From Azospirillum oryzae (lineage in GTDB: Bacteria; Pseudomonadota; Alphaproteobacteria; Azospirillales; Azospirillaceae), in the NCBI RefSeq assembly GCF_900177515.1, contig NZ_FXAK01000008.1, positions 62,001 through 126,000 on the forward strand: a stretch of DNA of 64,000 nt, in the 5' to 3' direction. The translations under genes were made by a program, and so were the position numbers. Shown in pieces: positions 46,665 to 54,053 of this stretch. The notes under the pieces were generated by a model. It saw only the letters and a list, made by a program, of their open reading frames with translations, had not been told where the DNA came from and did not search any database. Each line of letters begins with the position of its first letter. The first letter of the stretch is position 1.

Positions 46665-47273
46665 TTTGGCGGCGGGGTTTTGCAAACGTGCGGAGGGTGA
46701 CCACCTGAAGAAGCCGCGATTTGACACTGGTCCGGTGTCTAGCTTGCGGTGCTGTAGTGATAACGACCGCAAAGCGCCAGAAGCGGACGCTTGAGAGTGT
46801 CGCGAAAGGGGCGCATGGCCACCTCGCCGGCACACCGGCGGCGATCCGGAGCCGGGGCAGGCTGGCCAGCACCGGCCCGGCCGACTTCTCGATCTCCACC
46901 GCGGCCGACAGTTCGTCGACATCGAGGCCCTGCGCCTGGTGCCCTTATCCGGCGCTGACGGCGCCGCACCTCCCTGGGCGATCCGCTCGCCGGGACCGCT
47001 GCGGCGATCCGGATCAGGCTGGCCAGCAGCCCCGCCCGGCCGCCTCATGTTCCATAACGTCCAAAGCCCGCCCCGGTTGTAGGGGGGTAAGTCCCTGCTC
47101 TGCAACGCCTTCGCGCGGGGGTGGAAGTTATTCCACCCCCGCGAACGACGTTCGCTCGGCGCCCCGCCGCAAACGGAACAGGGGCAGCGTCCTTAGGATG
47201 AGTTGATGGTGTTCGTTCTTGCGAAGCGTGAAATGTCGGGTGATGGTGTCCGCCGCTGTTGGTGGAGATCATG
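46665..47273. other. 609-bp stretch without a convincing gene, with a diverged direct repeat
   Basis: No frame has convincing codon use. Two related segments, 46838-46883 and 47001-47042, share GCGGCGATCCGGA, GGCTGGCCAGCA and CCGGCCG in order with a small indel. On the minus strand both read roughly as xVLASLxRxRIAA, so this could be a decayed, internally repeated coding sequence. Promoter-like TTGACA-type sequences are present but unconvincing. Confidence 0.4.
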
Positions 47274-47975
47274 ATGGATAAAGCCGAGATGGTCGTGGGT
47301 TTGGCCAAGGCCATGGCATGGCCGCTGGTGGTTGGCGGTGCGGTGCTGGTTCTGAGGAAGGATCTCGGTGATCTGTTGCGCTCCCTCTTTCACCGCCAGA
47401 TGGACCTGAAGGCGGGCAGCTTTGAGGCGAAGCTGGGCGCTCCGGATCCGCGCCAGCAGGCGGTGCAGCCGCCTGTGAATGCCCCATTGCCACAGCCCGC
47501 AGTTGCGGCTGCCGCCCCAACCCCTGCCAATGTCCCGGCGCCCGCCGGTCCCACCCGGCTGCCGCCATCGGAGCGGCCGGCGGTCAACGTCGTCGAGCAG
47601 CGGCTGTTCGAGGAACTCGCCAGTGTGCCGGAGGCGGAGCGCGTGCCGACGCTGGTGCGCGCGCTGTCCCTCGCCCGGCTGGAGGCAGCGCACGCCACCG
47701 TCTACAGCCGGATCTTCGGCAGCCAGATCGCCGGACTCCGGAGGCTCAACGGGCAGGGGCGGGTGACGCTGGCTGACGCGCGGGCGTTCTTCCAAAGCTA
47801 TGCTGAGCGGTTCCCGCCGGACTACGCTCAAAACGGATTCGAAAGGTGGCTTGGGTTCCTGCTGCGCTCCGGACTGGTGCTGCAGACCCCTGACGGGGTC
47901 GAGATCGCGCCGCTCGGTCGTGATTTCCTGATCTATCTCGACACCAGCGGCCTGTCTGAAGACAAGGCTGGATAA
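47274..47975 (+). CDS. Membrane-anchored hypothetical protein of the accessory island
   Basis: 233 aa from the ATG at 47274 (GGAG 6 nt upstream; another ATG lies at 47271). A single N-terminal membrane helix (about 8-27, VGLAKAMAWPLVVGGAVLVL), a short basic stretch, a Pro/Ala-rich linker (about 55-100), then a globular domain (about 105-225). That domain has helices and an end like a winged-helix module (GFLLRSGLVLQTPDGVEIAPLGRDFLIYL). I do not recognise the family. Confidence 0.7.
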   Translation: MDKAEMVVGLAKAMAWPLVVGGAVLVLRKDLGDLLRSLFHRQMDLKAGSFEAKLGAPDPRQQAVQPPVNAPLPQPAVAAAAPTPANVPAPAGPTRLPPSERPAVNVVEQRLFEELASVPEAERVPTLVRALSLARLEAAHATVYSRIFGSQIAGLRRLNGQGRVTLADARAFFQSYAERFPPDYAQNGFERWLGFLLRSGLVLQTPDGVEIAPLGRDFLIYLDTSGLSEDKAG

Positions 47976-48523
47976 TGGGAATGGTGGTGGCGGAGCTTGG
48001 CGAGGGTGCCGGTCTGCGGCGGCTCTGCCGACGGTTCGTGAGTCATGCTTCCGCTACGCTGGGGAATAAGGCTTGGGGGTGGATACAGCCCGTGAGCCGC
48101 CCGTGTCATATACGCAGGATAGGGCGGGACGGTTTTCCGTGCCGGCCGGGGCATTTTCGGGGTCGGCGTTGGCGACCCCCTATCTAAGAGTGCCCCTCCC
48201 CCCCTCGCTTCCGGTTGCGTAGGGGCGTTTTCCAGATAACCTGTTCGGAGCCTCGGTTGTGCCAATGGGATCAAGCACTTAGCCGGGCCGGGGAATTATC
48301 GCCCATCCGCGGCCGGGCAGGGCGGTCCCAACCCAGGATTCCTCTCCCCTTGACTCAACATCTAGGGGCCGGGGACCGCGAACGCCGTTCGCACAGGGCC
48401 GAGTCGGGCTGCCCGGAAAGGGTGCAATGCTCAAGGCTGCGCTTGCGACTCTACCGATGCATTGCCATGCTTGGCGCGCCAAAGGCGAAGTATGCCCGCG
48501 GCATTCCGCCAACGGAGATCAGC
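47976..48523. other. 548-bp gap with a small hairpin, no gene supported
   Basis: An ATG overlaps the previous stop (TAATG, 47975) and opens 70 codons, but composition is poor. A 7-bp hairpin GGGGTCG/CGACCCC at 48159-48179 may end the upstream transcript. The segment from 48280 to 48480 shows no coding signal on either strand. Confidence 0.4.
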
Positions 48524-48805
48524 ATGGCCGCCAGTGTCTACGAAGTCGTGAAGGAGTATCTGTTCAACCATGAGGCCAAGGATGGGGAAACCCTGGTGGT
48601 GCGCGGCCGGGTGTCCCGGAACCTCGATGCGGGCCACTTCAACTGGGATATCAGCCACCATTACCGGCCGGCTGCGGATGCCCTCGGGATCTACTACCCC
48701 TCGGCCGTGACCTTCGACAACGCCGAAGAGGCGGCATCGGCCTTGCTGCGGTATGGCCGGAAATTCGTCAGCGAGCACGGCGTCGAACCCAACAAGTTTT
48801 ACTGA
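48524..48805 (+). CDS. 93-aa hypothetical protein, first gene of a small island operon
   Basis: Starts at the ATG at 48524 with CGGAGATC about 6 nt upstream. The sequence (MAASVYEVVKEYLFN, GHFNWDISHHYRP, VTFDNAEEAASALLRYG) looks like a compact alpha/beta protein with good codon use. No known domain. It is 36 nt upstream of the three-TM gene, consistent with co-transcription. Confidence 0.65.
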   Translation: MAASVYEVVKEYLFNHEAKDGETLVVRGRVSRNLDAGHFNWDISHHYRPAADALGIYYPSAVTFDNAEEAASALLRYGRKFVSEHGVEPNKFY

Positions 48806-48841
48806 ACATATGGATGTATGTGATACGGAGATTGAAGTTCG

Positions 48842-49804
48842 ATGGTCGACGCTGATTCAAGCTCGAATGAACCTCCTGTTGAAATTCCATCCAAGGTATC
48901 TGCGCACGTAGAAAAGCTCGTAACTGAAGGTCTCAAACGGGAGATGGACCAAGAGGAAAATGTAGTCCGTAGCTTACCATTCTTTGCTACATCGATTGCA
49001 GCCCTTCTTGCCCTGATGGGTTTTGTAAAACCGTCCTTGTCCTTGCATCCGATTAATGTCTTGACCATTGCAGAATATGTACTTTGCGTATTGCTGGCAA
49101 TTTTATTGCTAATACTCGCCGTCCTTATTTATCACGCTACTAAAAAGCGGAACCAATATCATCCAATGCAGGAGTCTGAGCTTATCGATTATGCAACAGA
49201 ACTTGTCAAATACCATAAAGATGGCGCAGGAAGTTCCGGTTCTGTTAACGAGGATGGCGTAATACGGGATATTCAGAAATCCTATACTGCTCAACTTGCT
49301 ATATACGCAGAGGCGTTGAGGGGGATCAATCTCGCCCGGGTTAACATGCGGGCGAAAATGTTCACTACGCTCGTAATTGCCGTGGTCGTGGCATTGATCC
49401 TTGTTGGTGTTACTATTATTCAAGATAGGCAGATTGGAGGTTCCCATGCCCGCTCAGGATCATCAAGCCTACCGAATGCACATATCGGGGAAGCTAAAGA
49501 TGCGAATGCAGGAAGACATGGGGAAGCGAGAGAGCCAGGCAACGGACTTGCCGCACCCGGCCAAGCAGACCAAACCGTCCCTCTCCACCCCGTTGAGCCC
49601 GGAGCCGGCAAGTCGGACGAAGCCGAAAGCCCCCCTGATGCGCGTCATCGAGATCGGCCCATGGGGGGCGAAGGAAGTCGGAACAATAACAGCCAAGGAA
49701 GCCCGAAAGAAGATGGGCAGCAACAGGTGATTGGCCACCCGGCTCAGACTGACGGCGCTTCCAAGTCTCCCGAAAGCCATGGATCGTTGCCACCCAGCCG
49801 CTAG
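48842..49804 (+). CDS. Three-TM membrane protein, AT-richer than its surroundings; real reading frame probably changes near 49446
   Basis: 320 aa as read. Residues 1-200 look genuine: an N-terminal helical region, two membrane helices (about 46-66 and 77-98), a cytoplasmic helical region of about 85 aa (SYTAQLAIYAEALRGINLARVN) and a third membrane helix (about 175-195). The layout recalls SLATT-like effector membrane proteins of conflict systems, but that is only a resemblance. From about 49446 on, this frame becomes Ser/Gly/Pro-rich with poor codon use. A different frame with strong GC at third positions and its own ribosome-binding site takes over (next entry). Codons before 49440 are clearly more AT-rich than in neighbouring genes, a sign of transfer. 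Confidence 0.6.
   Translation: MVDADSSSNEPPVEIPSKVSAHVEKLVTEGLKREMDQEENVVRSLPFFATSIAALLALMGFVKPSLSLHPINVLTIAEYVLCVLLAILLLILAVLIYHATKKRNQYHPMQESELIDYATELVKYHKDGAGSSGSVNEDGVIRDIQKSYTAQLAIYAEALRGINLARVNMRAKMFTTLVIAVVVALILVGVTIIQDRQIGGSHARSGSSSLPNAHIGEAKDANAGRHGEAREPGNGLAAPGQADQTVPLHPVEPGAGKSDEAESPPDARHRDRPMGGEGSRNNNSQGSPKEDGQQQVIGHPAQTDGASKSPESHGSLPPSR
49446..49730 (+). CDS. 94-aa protein encoded in an overlapping frame (+1 relative to the three-TM gene)
   Basis: ATG at 49446 preceded by GGAGG with a 5-nt spacer, one of the best ribosome-binding sites in the island. Third codon positions are GC-rich (CCG CAC CCG GCC AAG CAG), unlike the longer frame. The product is basic, with a Pro/Ser/Lys-rich middle and a C-terminal KAPLMRVIEIGPWGAKE segment. 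This resembles PPPMRLVEKGSVPPKK of the 36-aa protein at 49851. So it is either a true nested gene or the displaced 3' part of the three-TM gene after a frameshift. Confidence 0.6.
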   Translation: MPAQDHQAYRMHISGKLKMRMQEDMGKRESQATDLPHPAKQTKPSLSTPLSPEPASRTKPKAPLMRVIEIGPWGAKEVGTITAKEARKKMGSNR

Positions 49805-49850
49805 GTGGTTATTGATCTAAAGACTGTCACCTAGCCTTGAAGGGTTGGCC

Positions 49851-49961
49851 ATGTCGAACGATTCCGCGTCGTCACCTCCGCCGCCTCCGAAACCGAAACC
49901 CACTCCCCCGCCTATGCGCTTGGTTGAGAAAGGTAGTGTTCCGCCCAAGAAGCCGGGCTAA
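49851..49961 (+). CDS. 36-aa proline-rich small protein
   Basis: ATG at 49851, TAA at 49961, with AGGG about 6 nt before the start. An acidic/Ser N-terminus is followed by PPPPPKPKPTPPPMRLVE and KGSVPPKKPG. Short Pro-rich proteins of this shape often follow three-TM membrane proteins. The PMRxxExG part matches the end of the overlapping ORF upstream. It is followed 42 nt later by an intrinsic terminator, so it is the last gene of the operon. Confidence 0.6.
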   Translation: MSNDSASSPPPPPKPKPTPPPMRLVEKGSVPPKKPG

Positions 49962-50003
49962 CTCACCTAATCGCACGTAACAGGGCGTTCTCTGCACCGT
50001 GAC

Positions 50004-50050
50004 GAATGCCGTCCGCTTTCTCCACAGAGAGCGGACGGCATTCTGCTTTT
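50004..50050 (+). terminator. Strong intrinsic terminator closing the island operon
   Basis: Arms GAATGCCGTCCGCT (50004-50017) and AGCGGACGGCATTC (50030-50043) are perfectly complementary over 14 bp. The loop is 12 nt, followed on the plus strand by TGCTTTTT. It lies 42 nt after the 36-aa gene. It also cuts through an 84-codon minus-strand frame (49963-50217), which argues against that frame being a gene. Confidence 0.85.
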
Positions 50051-50292
50051 TCGCCGCAGGACTGCGCCTGGAAGCCGTCCATATCGGCGGTGCGCTGCCG
50101 CAGGAAGGCGTCTTCTATGAGGGCCCATGGGCCCTGGCCGAACCAATCGGTGTAAGCCGGTGCCGATTGCGATAAGCCCGAGTCTGTGGGGATTGGTAAC
50201 GGATCCTGCCTTGCCATTTGACAAGCCCCTGCCATAGTCTTCCGCCCGGAGATGCCGGGGCGCTGCGAACGCCCCGGCACTCTATGCTCTGC

Positions 50293-50394
50293 CTATAAGA
50301 GCCTGCGGAGGAGCTGGTACAGCTCCTGAACCTCCAAGGCCGCAAGACGGCAAAGCGTCAGGAACGCGATGAAATTGCGAAGCCACGCATTCAT
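50293..50394 (-). CDS. 33-aa small protein with strong ribosome-binding site
   Basis: ATG at 50394, TAG at 50293. GAGGAGG lies about 7 nt upstream, an unusually good site. The product has a hydrophobic first half (NAWLRNFIAFLTLC) and an amphipathic Leu-rich end (ELYQLLRRLL), compatible with a small membrane-associated peptide. Immediately 5' is a 16-bp perfect inverted repeat. The size plus structured leader resembles type I toxin loci, but no antisense RNA is identified. Confidence 0.55.
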   Translation of the reverse strand: MNAWLRNFIAFLTLCRLAALEVQELYQLLRRLL

Positions 50395-50810
50395 CGTTAC
50401 GCCTCCTCTACCAAGAGACGCGGCGCGGTCGCCAGGGTAGCTCCCCGGGCCGCGTCTCTTGGTACTTAGCAGACCGTGAGCATGTCGGGAACGGTGAACG
50501 GACGATCCTGCCCGCGTCACTCCAGCACTTTAGGCGACTTTGTCCTGCATCCGTTCCAATTTCAACGGTAAACCCCTTGCGCAACAATGGCTTGTGAGCC
50601 GATAGGCGGCGCTTGGGGGCAGCGCTGGATCGACACCCGTGGTAAAGATGCGAGCTTTGATGGTGTCGCGCTCGGCACATTGGGAGCCAAAATCAGCATA
50701 GCGGGGGCCTGGGGCGGTCGCGAACGCCCTTCGCAGTATGGACGGCAGGTGGACGATGTTCTATTCTTGTTCTCACGCCGGAAAGCAACCGCCCGCCCGT
50801 TCAGCCAACC
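50395..50810. other. Gap between the 33-aa ORF and the Cys-rich fragment
   Basis: Apart from the inverted repeat at 50409-50464, nothing is supported. Several open frames cross 50587-51215 on both strands, but none has consistent codon use before 50811. Confidence 0.4.
50409..50464. repeat. 16-bp perfect inverted repeat with TA ends
   Basis: TACCAAGAGACGCGGC (50409-50424) is exactly inverted at 50449-50464 across 24 nt. It directly precedes the ribosome-binding site of the 33-aa ORF on the minus strand. It could be a leader hairpin controlling translation or the two ends of a tiny TA-flanked MITE. The plus strand has no T-run after it, so it is not an ordinary terminator in that direction. 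Confidence 0.75.
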
Positions 50811-51116
50811 TATGGCGACCACTCCCTCGACTGGTGGAAGCGCCGGGGCTGCTGGCATATCGAGATCTGGTGCGTCGGATCGCGCTGCACCCACCGCACT
50901 GCCATTCCCATCGACCGAGCGATCGCCATCGCCGGGCCCGGCGCCGCCCTGGTGGCGGTGGCGCGGCGGGCCCGCTGCACCGCCTGCGGCCGCAAGGGCT
51001 GTCACGTCGAGCCCGAGCGCCCGCCCGCCTTCGGCACCCCCGGCTATCATGAGTGGATGCGCGAGGAGATGATCCGCTGTCAGGCGTGGCTGGTATGGGC
51101 GCGTGCGCAGCTCTAG
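50811..51116 (+). pseudogene. Cys/Trp-rich zinc-binding-like protein fragment without a start codon
   Basis: The frame from 50811 to the TAG at 51114-51116 reads YGDHSLDWWKRRGCWHIEIW, then CVGSRCTHRTAIPIDRAIA, later RARCTACGRKGCHVEPE and GYHEWMREEMIRCQAWLVW. Strong GC3 and two Cys pairs make it look like a real zinc-ribbon-type protein. Upstream, the frame stays open to about 50665 but holds no ATG, GTG or TTG. So the 5' end is lost, the frame is shifted near 50800, or a rare start is used. A GTG further in would give only about 55 codons. Confidence 0.5.
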
Positions 51117-51245
51117 CGAGGCAGGGACAGGTCGAACCCGAACCATTTCCGCGACAGGGCGGCGGTGGTGTCGGCGCGCCCGGCCGTTCGCCTCCGAATG
51201 TCTGCAAAGGGTCAAAAGCGGCCCCCTGAATCTGACGAGCGCCCC

Positions 51246-54053
51246 TCACCCCGCCGAAACCGGCTGCGCCACGGCCGTCATCTTCTCCAGCAGCCGTTCC
51301 ACCTCCTCGGCCGGGACGGGGCGGCTGAACAGGAAGCCCTGGTAGCTTTCGCAGGCAAGGTCGCGCAGAAGCTGCAGCTGTTCCTGCGTCTCCACCCCCT
51401 CGGCGATCACCGACAGGCCCAGGCTGCGGCCCAGGCCGACGATGGCGCGGGGGACGGAGGAGTCGCTGGCGCCGGTCGACAGGTCGTGGATGAAGGAGCG
51501 GTCGATCTTCAGCTTGTCGATCGGCAGACGGTGCAGATAGCTGAGGCTGGAATAGCCGGTGCCGAAATCGTCCAGCGCGATCAGGACTCCGCGCTGCTTC
51601 AAGGCCGCCAGGGTCGCCGCCGCCGATTCGACGTCGTCGATCAGGGTGCTTTCCGTCACCTCGATCTCCAGCTCCGGGCCGCTCAGGCCGTTGGCGTCCA
51701 GCGCGCGGGCGACCTTGGCCGGCAGCTGGCCGTCGCGGAACTGGGCGCCGGAGACGTTGACCGCAACCGGGATCGACAGGTCGAAGCGCGCGCGCCAGCG
51801 CCGGATCTGGGCGCAGGCCTCGAACAACACCCAGTCGCCCATTGCCAGGACCAGACCGGTCTCCTCCGCCACCGGCAGGAAACGGCCGGGCAGGATCAGC
51901 CCCTCGTCGGGATGGCGCCAGCGGATCAGCGCCTCCAGACCGACGATGCGGCCGGTCAGGGTGTCGACCTGCGGCTGGTAGACCAGGAACAGCTGGCCGT
52001 CGCGGATCGCTTGGCGCAGGCTGCCCTCCAGGTCCATGCGCTCGCGCGATTTGGCGCCCATCTCCCTGGTGACGAAGCGGAAGCCGTTCCGGCCCTGCTC
52101 CTTGGCATGGTACATGGCGATGTCGGCGCAGCGGATCAGCCCTTCGGGATCCTCGGCGTCGTCGGGGTAGAGGCTGATGCCGATGCTGGGCGTCACCACG
52201 AAATTCTGGCCGCCGACGGTGAAGGGGCTGGCCAGATGCGCCACCACCTTCTCCGCCACGCGGGCGGCGTCGTTCGGCTCCGCCACCCGGCGGACGACGA
52301 TCAGGAACTCGTCGCCGCCCAGCCGGCCGACGGTGTCGGATTCGCGCAGGCCCGCCTGCAGCCGGCGCGCCACCGACCGCAGAACCTCGTCGCCGAAGCT
52401 GTGGCCCAAACTGTCGTTGATGACCTTGAAGCGGTCGAGGTCGATGAACAGGACCGCCACCTTGCTGCCGTCGCGCCGCCCCTCGCGCAGGGCCTGGGCG
52501 ATGCGGTCGTACAGCAGGACGCGGTTGGGCAGGCCGGTCAGCGCGTCGAAATGGGCGAGATACTGGATGTGCTGCTCGGCCCGGCGCTTCTCGCCGATGT
52601 CCTCGGCGAAGGCCAGGACGAATTTCAGCGCGCCTCCGGCGGTGACCGGCTGGAAATGCAGGCTGAAATGGCTGCGCCGGCCGCCCAGCAGCAGGGGCTG
52701 GTCGGATTCGAGCTTGCCGCTCTCCCCCTGCAGCGCCGCCTCCAGCGCGAAGACCGACGCCTGATCGCCGAAGCGCAGACGCAGGTCGGTGCCGAGCAGC
52801 TCCTGACGGGGCAGGCCGGCGGCGGCGGCGAAGGCCGGGTTGCAGTCCATCACCAGACCGTCGGTGCCGACCAGCGCGATCCCCAGCGGCGCCTGGGTGA
52901 ACAGCTGCTGCCGTTCCGCCTCCTGCAGGCGGAGCGAGGCCGTCATCTCCCCGGCCAGATCCACCGCGCGCGAGTGGGTAACCAGCATCATGCGCACAAA
53001 CAACGACAGGGCGAGGCTTAGCGCCAGCCCGCCGGCCAGCAGCGCGCCGGGCACCCAGTCATGCGCGGTGATCTGCCCGTCGGGCAGGCTGTCGTAACGG
53101 ACGGTCCACACCCGCCCGCCGACCGGCAGTTTCCGCGTCAGGCTGAGGGTGGGCGCGGCGTCCAGCGGGCGGCGGCTGCGGTACAGCGGGAATTCGGCGC
53201 TGGCCGGCGGCACGTCGTAGATCTCGATGCCGGTGTCCTGGCGGTTCGCGTCGATCAGCCCATCCACCAGCGGGCCGATCCTGACCGGGGTCAGCACCAC
53301 GCCGGTGAAGGACGCGCGCCGCGCCTCCAGCGACGGCGGCAGCGGGTCGCCGCGGTAGGTCGGCTGATAGAGGATGAAGGCGGGGCCGGCCCCGGCCGCC
53401 TCGTCGATCTTCAGGGTGATGGCGCGGGTGGCCGTGGGCTCGCCGCTGTCGCGCGCCCGCTCGATGGTGGAACGGCGCATCGCCTCCGACATCATGTCGA
53501 AGCCGATGGCCCGCGCGTTGCCTTCGTTGACCGGGGCGGTGAAGATGTTGACCACGCGCTCCGCCCCGGCATGTTCCGGCCAGATGCGGAAATCCGAGAG
53601 GCCGGCCGCCCGCATCGACGCCACCAGATCGCCGGCCCGGTCGGCCCTGACCGCGCGGGCATAGGCGACGGAGATGATGCCGGGATAGCGCTGCGGCATG
53701 TCCAGCGCCTCGACGAAGCGGTTCCACTGCGTCCAGTGCAGGTCGGGGAAGGTCATCGCCAGCGAGGCGGCGCTGCGCGCAACCTGTTCGTACACCCGCA
53801 GCCGGTCGGCAAGCTGGCCGTGGATTTCCTCGACCCCTGCTGCGAAGCGATGCTCCTCTTCACTGCGCAGCAGGCGGCCGGAGTGGAGCATGGCCAGCAC
53901 GGACAGCCCCGCACCGGCAATCAAAACCAGAACGGGAACGGTCACCGGCACGTTGAGATTGCGGATGAAGCGGCGAAAGGGAGTTTCCGGACCGGCGGCC
54001 GGCAGGCTGTCCGCAGTTGGATCGGCCTTGGGATCGGCTGCCGGCTCCGGCAT
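51246..54053 (-). CDS. CHASE-PAS-GGDEF-EAL cyclic-di-GMP signalling protein
   Basis: 935 aa from the ATG at 54053; the upstream extension to 54347 lies inside the previous gene. A membrane helix (about 33-52), a periplasmic CHASE sensor (about 80-290) and a second helix (about 320-340). PAS follows (about 375-480), then GGDEF (about 490-650) with an intact RLGGDEF near 579 and an RESD inhibitory I-site five residues before it. EAL (about 665-920) has LEALIRW near 706, NVSGAQF, DDFGTGYSSLSYL and KIDRSFI. Both catalytic cores look intact by sequence, so it could make and degrade c-di-GMP. Start and upstream stop overlap (TGATG). Confidence 0.93.
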   Translation of the reverse strand: MPEPAADPKADPTADSLPAAGPETPFRRFIRNLNVPVTVPVLVLIAGAGLSVLAMLHSGRLLRSEEEHRFAAGVEEIHGQLADRLRVYEQVARSAASLAMTFPDLHWTQWNRFVEALDMPQRYPGIISVAYARAVRADRAGDLVASMRAAGLSDFRIWPEHAGAERVVNIFTAPVNEGNARAIGFDMMSEAMRRSTIERARDSGEPTATRAITLKIDEAAGAGPAFILYQPTYRGDPLPPSLEARRASFTGVVLTPVRIGPLVDGLIDANRQDTGIEIYDVPPASAEFPLYRSRRPLDAAPTLSLTRKLPVGGRVWTVRYDSLPDGQITAHDWVPGALLAGGLALSLALSLFVRMMLVTHSRAVDLAGEMTASLRLQEAERQQLFTQAPLGIALVGTDGLVMDCNPAFAAAAGLPRQELLGTDLRLRFGDQASVFALEAALQGESGKLESDQPLLLGGRRSHFSLHFQPVTAGGALKFVLAFAEDIGEKRRAEQHIQYLAHFDALTGLPNRVLLYDRIAQALREGRRDGSKVAVLFIDLDRFKVINDSLGHSFGDEVLRSVARRLQAGLRESDTVGRLGGDEFLIVVRRVAEPNDAARVAEKVVAHLASPFTVGGQNFVVTPSIGISLYPDDAEDPEGLIRCADIAMYHAKEQGRNGFRFVTREMGAKSRERMDLEGSLRQAIRDGQLFLVYQPQVDTLTGRIVGLEALIRWRHPDEGLILPGRFLPVAEETGLVLAMGDWVLFEACAQIRRWRARFDLSIPVAVNVSGAQFRDGQLPAKVARALDANGLSGPELEIEVTESTLIDDVESAAATLAALKQRGVLIALDDFGTGYSSLSYLHRLPIDKLKIDRSFIHDLSTGASDSSVPRAIVGLGRSLGLSVIAEGVETQEQLQLLRDLACESYQGFLFSRPVPAEEVERLLEKMTAVAQPVSAG

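Noticed and set aside
47975..48187. 70-codon frame overlapping the previous stop as TAATG
   Set aside because: Arg/Trp/Pro-rich random-looking product and weak codon bias; a hairpin lies in it.
48842..49804. Assignment of the three-TM protein to the SLATT or CBASS effector families
   Set aside because: Only the topology is similar; no nucleotidyltransferase, SLOG or other signalling partner is nearby.
49963..50217. 84-codon minus-strand frame with an acceptable AGGGG ribosome-binding site
   Set aside because: A 14-bp intrinsic terminator for the opposite strand runs through it and explains the local structure; codon use is not convincing.
50409..50464. Integron attC site
   Set aside because: The perfect inverted repeat lacks GTTRRRY/RYYYAAC core sites and no integrase is present.
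50587..51072. Plus-strand frame starting ATGGCTTGTGAG and a minus-strand frame over 50562-51215
   Set aside because: Both are low-complexity shadows of the Cys/Trp-rich frame at 50811-51116, which has far better GC3.
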